Below, piece by piece: positions 53,012-63,999 of a stretch of 64,000 nt of DNA. The notes below the pieces were generated by a model. That model had not been told where the DNA came from. It made no database searches and saw only the letters and a list, made by a program, of their open reading frames with translations. Source of the stretch: Entoloma clypeatum (Eukaryota; Basidiomycota; Agaricomycetes; Agaricales; Entolomataceae); the NCBI GenBank assembly GCA_963565915.1, contig OY751490.1:682001-746000 (forward strand), written 5' to 3'. The position numbers and the translations under genes were made by a program. Within the stretch, counting starts at the first letter, position 1; each line of letters begins with the position of its first letter.

Positions 53012-54924
53012 TCAATCATCACGACAACCGCCAGGCAGGCCACGGGTAATATCAGGGTAGGATGTATACCCGCCGCCTGCCCCGATCGGTACTATGTTCC
53101 CCCGGTCACAAACGATCTCGATCCTGAGAGAAGGGAAGAGTGTAAGCAGGTGGTCGCCGTGCAAGATACGGCCAGTCCCCTGAAGCCACACTTATAAAAG
53201 AGAACACAGAATATTAGTAGTTTAGATGCCATACCGTTGAGATACCCCAGCCCAAGTTGACTCGCTTAGAGTTGACCTCCGCCTTTAGGAATGACTTGAC
53301 GGCTTCGGGTTCGAGAGAGTTGAGCCCGGCTGCCTCCAATGCATCATTGAGCTGCACGAAGCCGTCGATGACAACGTCAGCCTGGTCGCGGCAGTTGAGA
53401 CATTTCTCTGGGGCGGGGTTAGCAAAGACAGTGAAGATCCCAGCAAAGCATGGATCCGCCAGCCACTCCCTCGAATCGGCAGGAACCTTGCCACAAAAGA
53501 CGAAGACCGTAAAACTACCACTGAGTTCAAACTTCTTTGCCTTGATGAGGGCTTTCCACTGACGTCTGAGGAAACGCTCTGCAGCTAAGGAAGCCTGAGT
53601 CGTGCTAGCAGTAGTCGTGTTCGTGGGATGACGGTAACAATAGTTAAAGATCGGGTCGGGATCGACAATGCTGTCTGATCTCCAATATGTGGTTTGAGAA
53701 TTCGAAAAGGGCTTGAGATCTGTTGAGAAAGTAGTGTTAATTTCTACTTCTCATTTGACGACGCAATGTCGGTGCAGCACCTGCTTTCGATGAGTACCAC
53801 AGGTGATTTTCATCAAACCAGATTTGTGCCAGGCGATCGATTTGAGCGTGGTGCGCCCAAAAGATAGGATCAAATGCTATCAGGATGTCAAAACTTGAGA
53901 CAAGGATGCTCGATGCAGATGACATACCAGCGTACGGAACCCAGTTCATGTTACCCGCTGGAACCCCCTCATCTCCGAGCCCACCTACAACACTGTGAAC
54001 CGTGTCATGAACTTTCTCCAGAGCCGTGTTGAAAGGCTCCCATTTTTTATGCTTGCTTAGAGCGCAAGCTTGGTTGAGAATGCCTTCGCCTACTTTGTCG
54101 TTAGCTTTGAGTATCCTGTTCAGCACCAATCAGGGAAGCGATCATCAGGATCAGTTCGTGGCTTACCGCTTGAGTTTGGTAACGTTCGTTTGTCCTTGTC
54201 TGTTTGGATTTCTTGTCGTCACTTGCCGCAGGTCATGTTGAAAGGGGCAGTCAGTCATGGCAGCCATATCGGTGTCAACGGGGAAGACATAGTGGAAAAA
54301 CGGGTTCGGCACGAATTTCGATTCAGCCTTTGGAGGCATTCTGATGGTCACTTCTTGATCGGCTATGACCACGTCTGGTGGAGTCAAAGTCGCGGCAGCG
54401 TCCCAGGCCCAATATGGCTGACGAAGAGATTCAGCAGCTTGCAACCAGGCCCACTTATCCACCGTATATTTCTTGGCAATAGTTAAGGCAATTTTCTGGA
54501 TCTCTTGCTGCGACAATAAGGTCAAGAGTAAGAAACAAAGATTGAAGGCAATGATGTAGATGTCTGACCTCAAAAAGTGCGATGTACGGCCGGTGCCATA
54601 TAGCGAAGAGCGGGGTTCCGTGGACACAATAACCGTTGACAGACCCTTCAATCTTGGGCTCGTTCCATGTAACGTATGGCTTGCCGTGAATACCAGCGAT
54701 CTGGAAATACGACGCTACTTGAGACTGATCACGGTCATAAAACTCCTCTAGAACGTTGGGAGGGTTGAGCTCGATTCGCAAATAATAATTCATTACGCAC
54801 GGAGTGCTTGAATATATAGAGAAAACTGCTTTTCATTCTGGGGCTTGACAAACTCGGTGAGCTCAAGTCGTGGACAAGCTTCACCGCCGAAGCGAGATGC
54901 GCCAGTGGTGAGAAGTTTAGACAT
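53012..54924 (-). CDS. Tyrosinase (polyphenol oxidase)
   Basis: Seven exons: 54924-54801, 54747-54569, 54507-54167, 54115-53928, 53876-53781, 53719-53235 and 53179-53012. The six introns are 51-61 nt with GT...AG ends; together they give 526 codons without a stop. It binds a type-3 copper pair and oxidises phenols to o-quinones, feeding melanin-type pigments. CuA ligands H62 (AGIHG), H84 and H93 (WHRPY); C82 in YCVHG is the usual thioether partner. CuB ligands H251 and H255 (VHDTVH) and H287 (DPIFWAHHAQIDR). The C-terminal domain (FTVFVFCGKVPADSREW ... CLNCRDQ) normally shields the active site. No signal peptide, so cytosolic. It is the only clearly intact host gene and lies in a repeat island. 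TGA is its stop. Confidence 0.95.
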
Positions 54925-56460
54925 TGACCAGCGAGACGTGAGTGAGACTAACGTGAAGAGTTGGCAGTAACGGTCCCCCCCTAAATACTCTGGACGCTCT
55001 GTCGACTACTAAATGAGTCACGCGTATGAGCGCTTGAGCTGGAAGGCACAAGACCAGACGGGGACCAGAGAAGTGCTAACGGGGAACCGGACCTCGTCGA
55101 GTTAATCGGCAGGCGCTGAGCATGTTAAGACCGCAGAAGAAGCATAAGAAGCGCGGACTCGTTGGAAGGCGAAAGGGGGTGCGTGTCTCCTACTTGCGCT
55201 GTTAGATCTGCTTTGATTTACCTTGTTAGTGAGGGTCAGCAGGCTAATCAATGAACCCGCAATTGTGAGTGCTTCTCTTTATCTTGGCTTCAGGTCACAT
55301 AATAGAAGCAGTGTTATGTAAAGATAAGCACAAGTCCAATGTGTTGGGACACCATCGCCGGTCTGCAAAATCACGATTTTGGGCCTTCCATTGGTGAGAA
55401 TCGACGTGATTTCGTCGAGAAGAGTTCGACCCCATCAAACGAAGGAGAAGCAAAGGATGAAATTTGAAACTTCATTTCTTGATGATGGTCCGATTTCATC
55501 TCCATGTGGCGCCAGATCAGGAACTTCACATATATTGTGGATGTAATAAGAGCCAAGTCAACTTGCAGTGCCATCTTCCTTTGTTTGTCGTTATGTACAG
55601 TGTGTTACCGTTCCTTGGCAAATGACCACTCCTTGGCAAATATCTCTCCAGCCCTCGTTGATGGGGTGCTTTTGACCAGATTCTGAGAAACACGAAAAAC
55701 GCGAGATGTGTTCGAAAAATGGGATGTTAACAAGGATGGTGGTTCGGAATTCGAGACAATGTGTGGCAGGGGCACGAGCAGTTGTGCGAGACACAGTAAG
55801 TCGCGGGGATGGTGAGCTGGGCGTGAAAAAATGCAAACATGCTGTGACGTGGCAGCAAAAAATGCGAATGCAGCAAGTAGCAAGCTTGAAGACTGTAAAT
55901 CAGTGGTGCTGGTGGCGAAAATGTGTGTTCTAGATGCGAGAAATGCGAGCAGATAGTGTCGAGCACGAAAAATGCAAAAGCAGAGACCAAAAAATGGGAA
56001 AACAGCTGGTAGATGGTCCGAAAAAGTGTGTTAAAGTGCGAATCACACTCTCATCACAATGCACGAGACCTTCAAGATGGTGTGGGTACCAGAAGATTGA
56101 ATAACAAAGCCAAGGCTTCAGATTGATCAAGCTGAGCACTGCCAATATGCCTAGCATCTCGCGGAGCTCGAGCACGACATCTTCAAAATTTGCCAGGTCA
56201 ACAAAGATGGCGGCAGCTCTGGAGAATGTGGCAATCCTCCCATCTCATACATCAGCCTCAGATCCAACACACTTGACCTTGCCTGACACCACAATATCCC
56301 AACCTCTGGCCACGATCAACATTCCCCCCCCCCCATCCATTCTTTGCCCCAACTGTCTTGCCAAGGACCGTCTCCATCTGTTATATCCATTTTCCGAAGC
56401 TCCAATCCACTCTGATCAGCCTCTGATATTCCAGACATCTGTTCCCTCTGCATCTCCACA
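54925..56460. other. Upstream of tyrosinase; degenerate GAAAAATG repeats
   Basis: No gene recognised. From about 55690 to 56040 motifs like GAAAAATGCGAA and CAAAAAATGCGAA recur every 20-70 bp on the plus strand, mixed with GCGAG. The tyrosinase promoter must lie next to 54925 but no TATA or other element is convincing. Confidence 0.45.
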
Positions 56461-56471
56461 TGTTGCCATTA

Positions 56472-56609
56472 GGGTCGCTCAAAGTAGCCACTTAATGGCC
56501 ACTTATTTTCTTACTTATTCATCACTTATTTGTGTTTTCCCGCCAAATCAGCAATAAGTGGACATAATAAGTAGCAAATAAGTGACAAATAAGTGCTACC
56601 TTGAGACCC
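56472..56609. mobile_element. Small MITE-like element
   Basis: Imperfect terminal inverted repeats, GGGTCGCTCAAAGTAGCCAC at 56472 against GGGGTCTCAAGGTAGCACTT read from 56610, enclose about 140 bp rich in AATAAGTG/CACTTATT. No ORF. A poly-C run follows the right end and obscures any target duplication. Confidence 0.5.
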
Positions 56610-56806
56610 CCCCCCCCGGCGAAATGACGATAATTGACGAATAAGTGACTTATTTCAGGTCCGGCAAAGCATTCGGCAACACCTACTGAGTCTGAATTGG
56701 ACTTCGACAGATTTTTCAAGGCATTCCTCATGCAAACGCGGTCACCCGTCGTGTTCACATCGCATCCATGTTGAGATAAACCAATACATCAAATTCATAA
56801 TTCAAA

Positions 56807-57960
56807 GCTCCCCTCCCTCTCGCGTTTCGAGTGGGGGAGCATGTAAACTAATACATAAGATTAAATAAAGTGCCCCTCCCTCGCATTCTGTGCGAGGGAG
56901 AGGGCTGGTACTGGGGTTGTCGCGTCGTCGTCATCCCTGTCTCCACCCCTTCAGACGGGTACGGGTAGACCTGTCCCGTCGTGTCATTTACCAACAGCTC
57001 CTGCATCTGGGAAGACCCGCGATTGCGGGCTCCTTCGAGTGCAGGAGCTGATGATGACGACGACACCACATCGTCGTCGTCATCCTGCGTCGACCTCTCC
57101 TAGCACCCATGTTCCACCCCGCGAGCCTCTGCTCGCAGGGCTGGGGGCGGGTGCTGCGTTGTTCATTGTTGTTACTCTGTTGTGCCCCCTCCCATGGTTT
57201 TGTCATGGTGCCCCGTCGCCGTCCTCGTTTTGTCGCCACCTGTCCTCACACCGTCGTTCACCCTGCAAGCAGTTGCTCGCAGCGGTGGGGGCGGGAGCTG
57301 TGTCGTCCGTTGTTGGCAGTGGAGGGGTCAGGAGGCACCAGTCGTCGTCGTCGGTAGCACCTAAAAAGTGTCTTAGTAACAATGAAATGAAAAGAGAAAA
57401 GGAAGCATACCTCAGCTCAAGAAACGTCAATGACATCTCTTGGGCCCTTTTTTCATTGTTGTCCTGCCCCTGTTGCTCCCCGTTTCCACCCGGCGAGCAG
57501 TCGCTCGCGACGGCAGTTGGGGGTGTCTCGTCCTCATCCCGTTGTCCCTCGTTGTCGGCTGCTAGCACGCGCGATCCACACCGCGAGCAGTCGCTCACGA
57601 CGTCGGTCGGGGGTGCTGTGGCGGTGGTCATTCGTCGTTCTTGTCCCGTCCTCCCGCCGTTGGTCGTGTGGTGTCGTTGTCCGTCTCCGTCTCCGTCCCT
57701 GTCGTCGTCTTCTGGTGGTTGTCGTCATCGTCGTGTTGCTCGTCGTCGGTCTTTATCCCCTGGTCCCTGTTGTTGATGTTGTTCTGTCCCCTCGTTATCG
57801 GTGTCGGTGCGGTCCTGTCCCATTGTTTTTGTCGTCGTGGCTCCCCTTCTTTTTTGTCGTTGCGCCCTCCTCGTCTTTGCCCACCCCACGAGCAAGTGCT
57901 CGTAGCAGTGGTGTGGGTGTGGGTTTGCCGTCTTGTGGTAAATAACGTAGATAAAACCTA
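56807..57960. repeat. GTC/CGT-rich repeat tract with CGAGC-loop-GCTCG hairpins
   Basis: Two strong hairpins open it: 56807-56840, and 56876-56900 with a 10-bp stem CTCCCTCGCA / TGCGAGGGAG. Then imperfect repeats of about 90-300 bp follow, each centred on a small hairpin: near 57119 (CGAGCCTCTGCTCG), 57266, 57492 (GCGAGCAGTCGCTCGC), 57581 and 57888 (CGAGCAAGTGCTCG). Long ORFs on both strands here (for example 57039-57776) are low-complexity and I do not accept them as genes. The stretch to 58310 is also without a recognised gene. Confidence 0.6.
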
Positions 57961-58323
57961 ATGAAAACATTAGTTCGTTGAAATGAAAAGAAAAGAAGTT
58001 GAAAAGAAATTACCTAGAGCCCAAACGACGACAGAGGTCGTTTGGGCCCGATGTGGTTGATTTGCAGCGGTTGGTGGCGTTAGTTGATGTGGGAGTGGGC
58101 GTGGGAGTGGTGACGGCGGGTGGTGACGGAGTTGTGGTGGTGGTATGTGAGGGAGGGGCACAGCATCATGGTGGGGGTGCGGCAAGTCGTCGTTGTGGAG
58201 GATGAGAACAGAGATTAATCGGAGTTTGAATTCAAGAATAAGTGACTGAATAAGCAAGGCAAGAAGTGAGTGAATAAGTGGGCAAATAAGAATAATGGTC
58301 AATCAAGTTCATTATTCTTATTC

Positions 58324-58708
58324 TGTTACATTCCGATCCATTCCGACGATTTCCGACCAATCCCGACACCTCCGACACCTCCGACATTTTGACTAATACT
58401 TATTATGCATACTTACTGTTATGAATCTCGTTACTACGTACATTACTTACATCCGACCATTTTACTTATGTTAAGAATCTCCGACAGCCACTCGTTATCC
58501 AACTCCGACGAAGCCACACGTCCTCCGACATAGTATTTAAACTTATGTAGAATCGTGTATTAGTTTCAGTTTGAATATCAACTTAGATTCGACATCATAC
58601 CTCCCGTCCTCTTTCCGACTCTTAACTTGAGTCCAACCCCGACCTCCGATCCTCCGATCCTCCGATCCTCCGAAATAAGGACACCAACGTATTAGCGAGG
58701 GCGCAACA
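58324..58708 (+). repeat. Putative 5' LTR of gypsy E
   Basis: Proposed from the TGTTACATTCC start and AACA end flanking 385 bp that contain TATTTAAA (58534) and sixteen CCGA tetramers. AAGTTGA at 58712-58718 complements TCAACTT at 58578-58584, a weak self-priming match. Boundaries cannot be confirmed without the 3' LTR. Confidence 0.5.
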
Positions 58709-58860
58709 CACAAGTTGAAGCCAAGTCCTTGCCCCTACGTTGCACGCGCTCCGACCTTCCGACCTTCCGACGCGTCCGACGTAGCTCCGACGTTTTGTCG
58801 ATCAGTTCTTAACAGTATATTCAAACTGCCACTCGCTTATCCGTATTTCAAATTCCAGTT

Positions 58861-60087
58861 ATGGCAGCCCGCAACACACAGAACTCCCGCGCAGCAGCAG
58901 CCGCAGCGGAAGCTTCAAACCTGCAGGACACCAGGGCGACATTTCTACATACGTTCCAAGATATTCCCGCAGAAGAATCTGCACCCAAACCTGACCCCAT
59001 ATCTCCGACACCTCGTCTCCGAACACCTCAGACACAAGGACCTCCGATTCCTGAAGAATTCCGTCCTTTTAAATCGCCGACCTCTCCTTTTGACGATAAC
59101 AATCCTTTCCGTCGCGAGCAAACTCCAAACCTCGCCGAAGCAATTATGCTTATGACGCAGGAGCTCCGACGTAGAGAGACTCCGAAAACTCCGAAAAAGA
59201 AATCGAAGGAACCCGACACTTTTGACGGTTCCGACTCTCGGAAACTCACCAGTTTCCTCGCACAATGCACACTATATTTCCGAAACAACCCCGCCTTTGA
59301 CGATGATGATAACAAAGTCAGTTTCGCTCTGTCGTACCTCCGAGGAACCGCGCTCGAATGGTTTGAGCCCACCCTCTTGGGAGAGTCCGACGACGACTCT
59401 GTCTGGTTGGACGACTGGTCCGCCTTTGTGCACATCCTCCGATCCGAATTCGGACCTATCGATCCGACCGGAGAAGCAGAGGATAGCCTGGATCACCTTC
59501 GGATGCGCGACAATCAGAAGATCCTACGTTACAACGTGGACTTCAAACGTCTTTCCGCTCGCACGCAGTGGGATGATGGCGCGCTCCGATATCGGTACTA
59601 TACCGGTTTAGCGGAACGCATCAAGGACGTTTTGGGGACTTTTCCCAAACCAAAGACTCTCGCCGAGTTGAAAGTAATGGCCCATAACATTGATGCTCGC
59701 TACTGGGAACGTCAACGCGAGAAATCGCGCTCCTCCGACAAATCTACTCCGAAATCCGACAAATCCGACAAATCCGACAAAAAACAGACCCCCGCTTTAT
59801 CATCCTCCAACAACAACTCCTCATCGTCTAAACCCAACTCGCAACAACAACAAAAATCGTCATCCACCTCTCCGAAATCCGCCCTCTCCGACAAACTTGG
59901 CAAAGATGGGAAATTAACTCCCCAAGAACGCCAACGACGATTTGACAATAATTTATGCATGTTTTGCGGCAACGTTGGTCATCGGGCTTCCGACTGCTCG
60001 AAGAAATCGTCTTCTAACGCCAAAGCAAAAGCCCGCGCGGCCCAAGCTGAGGACAAATCGGAGAAGACGACTGAGTCAAAAAAATAG
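58861..60087 (+). CDS. gag: Gypsy E Gag
   Basis: 408 codons from MAARNTQNSRAAAA. Capsid domain (FDGSDSRKLTSFLAQCTLYF ... ALEWFEPTLL ... FVHILRSEFGPID), a Lys/Ser-rich linker with KSDKSDKSDKK, and one CCHC zinc knuckle (CMFCGNVGHRASDC) near residue 365. It ends at TAG 60085-60087, preceded by a seven-A run that is the probable gag-pol slip site. No lesion is visible. Confidence 0.92.
   Translation: MAARNTQNSRAAAAAAEASNLQDTRATFLHTFQDIPAEESAPKPDPISPTPRLRTPQTQGPPIPEEFRPFKSPTSPFDDNNPFRREQTPNLAEAIMLMTQELRRRETPKTPKKKSKEPDTFDGSDSRKLTSFLAQCTLYFRNNPAFDDDDNKVSFALSYLRGTALEWFEPTLLGESDDDSVWLDDWSAFVHILRSEFGPIDPTGEAEDSLDHLRMRDNQKILRYNVDFKRLSARTQWDDGALRYRYYTGLAERIKDVLGTFPKPKTLAELKVMAHNIDARYWERQREKSRSSDKSTPKSDKSDKSDKKQTPALSSSNNNSSSSKPNSQQQQKSSSTSPKSALSDKLGKDGKLTPQERQRRFDNNLCMFCGNVGHRASDCSKKSSSNAKAKARAAQAEDKSEKTTESKK
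60078..60084 (+). promoter_or_regulatory. -1 frameshift site A-AAA-AAA next to gag stop (gypsy E)
   Basis: The gag frame reads TCA AAA AAA TAG. The seven A residues form a classical X XXY YYZ heptamer immediately before the stop, and the -1 frame (ATA GTA AGC AGT ...) is open into pol. The pol frame is closed by TGA at 60072, just upstream, so the overlap is only about 13 nt and the slip must happen here. Confidence 0.75.
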
Positions 60088-63000
60088 TAAGCAGTCCTCA
60101 GATTCCAGCACGTACTGGGGATTGCGTTGACTCCTTTCGTGCACCTTTGGAAACCCTCCGACTCAATGCGTCCGCTCTCTCAAATCCGAACTCTCTATGT
60201 ATTGATTTGATATCTCCGACCTTTTCCGATTCTCTTCCGATAAAGACTCTTATTGATTCTGGTTCTACACATTGCTTTGCAGATACCAGATTTATTTCTT
60301 CTTTAAACTTATCTCCGACTCCGATTCCTTCACCTATGGTTTTGAAACTTTTTGACGGTTCTTCAAATACTTATATCACACAATCTATCGATCTTCCTCT
60401 CCGATTTCCTTCCGGTGAACTTCTGACCGTCGCGTTTTACGTGACAACCCTCGATTCGTCTTGTAATTTGGTTCTAGGACACAACTGGCTCACCCGCTAC
60501 AATCCGTTGATTGACTGGGTATTGGGCAGTATCTTATTCCGTTCTACGTTACCCGACACTCCGAGTCCGACTCCGACGTCGACTGCTGAGGCAGCTCCGC
60601 CACCTCTGCAGTGTCCGCCCTCTCCAATGGGCACCTCCGATCCGCTCACTCCGAACACCTCCGACCCGCCACAGATTACCATGGTCAATGCAGCCGCATA
60701 TCTCCATGCATGTAAAGCTCCTGGGGCATACGCTTTCCGCGTTCACCTCTCCAACATCTCCGCCAATTCCGCGTCTGTCTCCGACGACGCTCCCGACCTC
60801 TCTGGCATACCCGAGGAATACCACGATTTTGCTGATGTATTCAGTAAGAAAAAAGCCGACACCCTTGCACCCCACCGACCGTACGACCTCAAAATCAATT
60901 TGGAGGAAGGTACTTCCCCTCCGATTGGTCCGATGTACTCACTCTCGCAATCCGAACTTGGATCCCTCCGAGACTTCATCGATGAGCACCTCAATATCGG
61001 TTTCATCAAACCTTCTAGTTCACCTCACGGCGCTCCGATCCTCTTCGTCCGAAAGAAAGATGGATCACTCCGACTATGCGTCGACTACCGAGGCCTGAAC
61101 AAAATCACGAAGAAGGACCGATACCCACTTCCGCTCATCTCCGACCTCTTAGCCACTGCCGGAAAAGCACGCGTTTATACCACCATAGACCTCCGACACG
61201 CATACCACCTAGTCCGCATCGCTGAAGGTGACGAATGGAAAACTGCATTCCGCACTCGCTATGGATCATTTGAATGGTTAGTCATGCCATTCGGATTGTC
61301 TAACGCACCTGCAGCCTTTCAACGTTTTATGAACGACATCTTCTCCGACCTTCTGGACAACTGCGTTACCGTTTACCTCGACGACATCCTGATCTACTCC
61401 GACAACCCCGAGGAACACAAAAAACATGTCCGAGAAGTCCTCCGACAACTCCGACAACATGGTCTTTACGCCCGCGCCGACAAGTGCGACTTCTCTGCCG
61501 AAACTGTAGAATATCTTGGATTTATCCTTTCTCCCGACGGACTCAAAATGTCGGAAGCGAAAGTCAAGATTATTCAGGATTGGCCTGAACCGCGCAGAGT
61601 GAAGGACGTCCAGTCCTTTTTAGGTTTTGCAAACTTTTACCGACGTTTCATTCCATTCTATTCCAACATCACTATTCCACTCACTCGTTTAACCAGGAAA
61701 CATGCCACTTGGCTGTTCTCCGACGACGCTCGAACCGCTTTTAATGACCTGAAAAAGGCATTTACCACCGCTCCGATCCTGACACACTGGATTCCCGACT
61801 CTCCGATAATTGTCGAAACCGACGCATCCGACTATGCCCTAGCGGCTATTCTGTCGATAGTCACCTCCGACAATGAAGTCCACCCCGTCGCATTCCATTC
61901 CCGCACCTTCACGGCCCCCGAAGTAAACTATGACACCCACGATAAGGAACTTCTTGCCATCTACGAAGCGTTTAAAATTTGGCGCCATTACCTCGAAGGC
62001 TCCGGTACTCCGATTGACGTCGTTACCGACCACAAAAATCTCGAGTATTTTGCCACCACCAAAGTTCTTTCACGCCGACAAGTCCGATGGTCGGAATACC
62101 TTTCTCAGTTCAACCTCGTCATCCGATTCCGCCCCGGCCGATTGGGAACTAAACCTGACTCTCTAACTAGACGTTGGGATGTCTATCCTAAAGGGGGAAA
62201 TAGCGACTACGTCGACATCAATCCGACCAACCTCCGACCAGTCTTTTCGCAAGAACAGCTCTCCGCTTCAGTTCGCGCGACTCAACTCCTTGAGCCCGTC
62301 CTCCGTGCAACCATTATCATGGACACAGAAAAGCTTCACCACGACATACTCACAGCACTCCCTTCCGACACTCTTTACGACACTCTTTCTAAAGATCCTA
62401 AACCCCGCTGGTCTCTCGACCCCGATGGTTTCCTCCGACATGACGATCGGATATACGTTCCCGACTCCGACGACCTCCGACTCCGAGTCCTACAGCACAA
62501 GCACGATCATATGCTTGCTGGACACCCAGGTCAGAACAAGACACTCAGTCTCATTCAGCGTGATTATACCTGGCCCGGAATATGAGATTTCGTTAAACAC
62601 TATTGCAAGTCATGTACCACTTGCATGCAATCGAAGCCACAAAGACACAAGCCTTACGGCCTACTCAAACAGCTTCCGATCCCCGAACGTCCTTGGAATT
62701 CTATCTCAATGGATTTCATCGAGACCCTTCCGACCTCCGACAACTTTGATTCAATCCTCGTTATCGTTGACCGATTAACGAAACAAAGTATTTTCATTCC
62801 GACAACAATTCACTGCACCTCCGAAGACCTTGCCGTACTCTTCGTATTGCATGTCTTCTCTAAACACGGCGTCCCCGAACATATCACCTCCGACCGCGGC
62901 CCCGAATTCATCTCCCGATTCTTCCGATCTCTCGGAAAGGCTCTAAACATGACCCTCCACTTCACCTCCGGTTACCACCCCGAAGGCGATGGCCAAACCG

Positions 63001-63788
63001 AACGCACTAACCAGACCCTCGAACAGTACTTGCGGATATTCTGCAACTACCAACAGGACAACTGGTCCGCTCTCCTTCCGATTGCGGAGTTCGCGTACAA
63101 CAACGCACCTAGTGCTACCACTGGCATATCTCCCTTCTTTGCTAACAAGGGTTACCATCCGAACATTACTGTTCACCCGGAACGAGACCTCGCCTCTTCC
63201 CGAGCCCGATCCTTCGTGACCGACTTAGACGAACTTCACCAAGAACTGAAAGCCACCATCTCCGACGCTCAACGACGTTACCAGAAGTCCTCCGACAATA
63301 ATCGGATCGCACCTCCGACATTTTCTGTCGGACAACAGGTTTTCGTCAAAGCACAGTTCTTCCGCACAACACGCCCATCCAAGAAACTCTCAGAAAAGTA
63401 CTTGGGACCATACGAGATCATTGCACAACCCGGCACACACTCCTTTACCCTCCGACTCCCCGACACATTCCGCGGTGTTCACCCCGTCTACCACGTCTCC
63501 ATGCTTGAACCCGTAACTCCGAACACCATTCCGAATCGGACCCAACCTCCGCCTCCTCCGATTGACATTGACGGAGAACTTGAGTACGAGATCGCTGAAA
63601 TAGTCGACTCAAAGATCGACCGACGACGTAGCTGCAAGCTACTATATTTCGTCCGTTGGTTAGGATATGAAAACACTGATGAAGAATTCTCTTGGCTACC
63701 AGCCAATGAATTGGAAAACGCCCCCGAGCTTGTCTCCGACTTTCACTCCGCTTATCCCGACAAACCGGGTCCGCTCACATCGCTCTGA
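60078..63788 (+). pseudogene. pol: Gypsy E Pol with one in-frame TGA
   Basis: Read in the -1 frame. Protease TLIDSGSTHCFAD near 60250; reverse transcriptase RKKDGSLRLCVDYRGLN and catalytic VYLDDILIYSD near 61370; RNase H VETDASDYALAAILS and TDHKNLEYF; integrase zinc region HPGQNKTLSLIQRDYTWPGI, then TGA 62583-62585, then DFVKHYCKSCTTC; catalytic MDFIETLP, SDRGPEFIS, QTERTNQ; and a chromodomain-like end (LLYFVRWLGY ... EEFSWLPANEL). The family consensus at the stop is Arg, so CGA to TGA is likely the only inactivating change. Programmed readthrough is less likely inside a zinc-binding domain. Confidence 0.9.
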
Positions 63789-63816
63789 AACAAGAAAAAA
63801 CAAGTACTATTACTAT

Positions 63817-63999
63817 CTACTTAGTACGTTGTTTCTTGTTGGACGGACCCTCCTCCTTGTCCGACTCCCCCTCCGACTCCGCCTTCTCCGACTCGTCCGA
63901 TATGTCCATGTCAGACTGCTCCGGCATATCCAACCTCTTCCGATTCAACATGTCTTGCTTGATCTTCTTCACCAGCCTCTGCTCCAGGCTCAACTCCTC
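63817..63999 (-). CDS. Antisense ORF downstream of gypsy E pol (partial)
   Basis: Open on the minus strand from the window edge to TAG 63817: 60 codons with the charged C-terminus EELSLEQRLVKKIKQDMLNR ... SDMDISDESEKAESEGESDK ... NKKQRTK. It looks like a genuine acidic/basic C-terminal tail with a nuclear-localisation-like KKQR end. It converges on pol with 28 bp between the stops. It shares the CCGA-rich composition of the element, so it is probably internal to gypsy E. Confidence 0.5.
   Translation of the reverse strand, partial: EELSLEQRLVKKIKQDMLNRKRLDMPEQSDMDISDESEKAESEGESDKEEGPSNKKQRTK

Noticed and set aside
57039..57776. Plus-strand ORF of 245 codons and several overlapping ORFs on both strands at 57.0-58.0 kb
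   Set aside because: Open in many frames at once because of GTC/CGT repeats with few stop triplets; no domain, no intron structure.
8703..62585. TGA read as an amino acid (genetic code change) in this organism
   Set aside because: Gypsy B, an intact element, and the tyrosinase gene both end at TGA and contain no internal TGA. CpG decay explains the in-frame TGAs.
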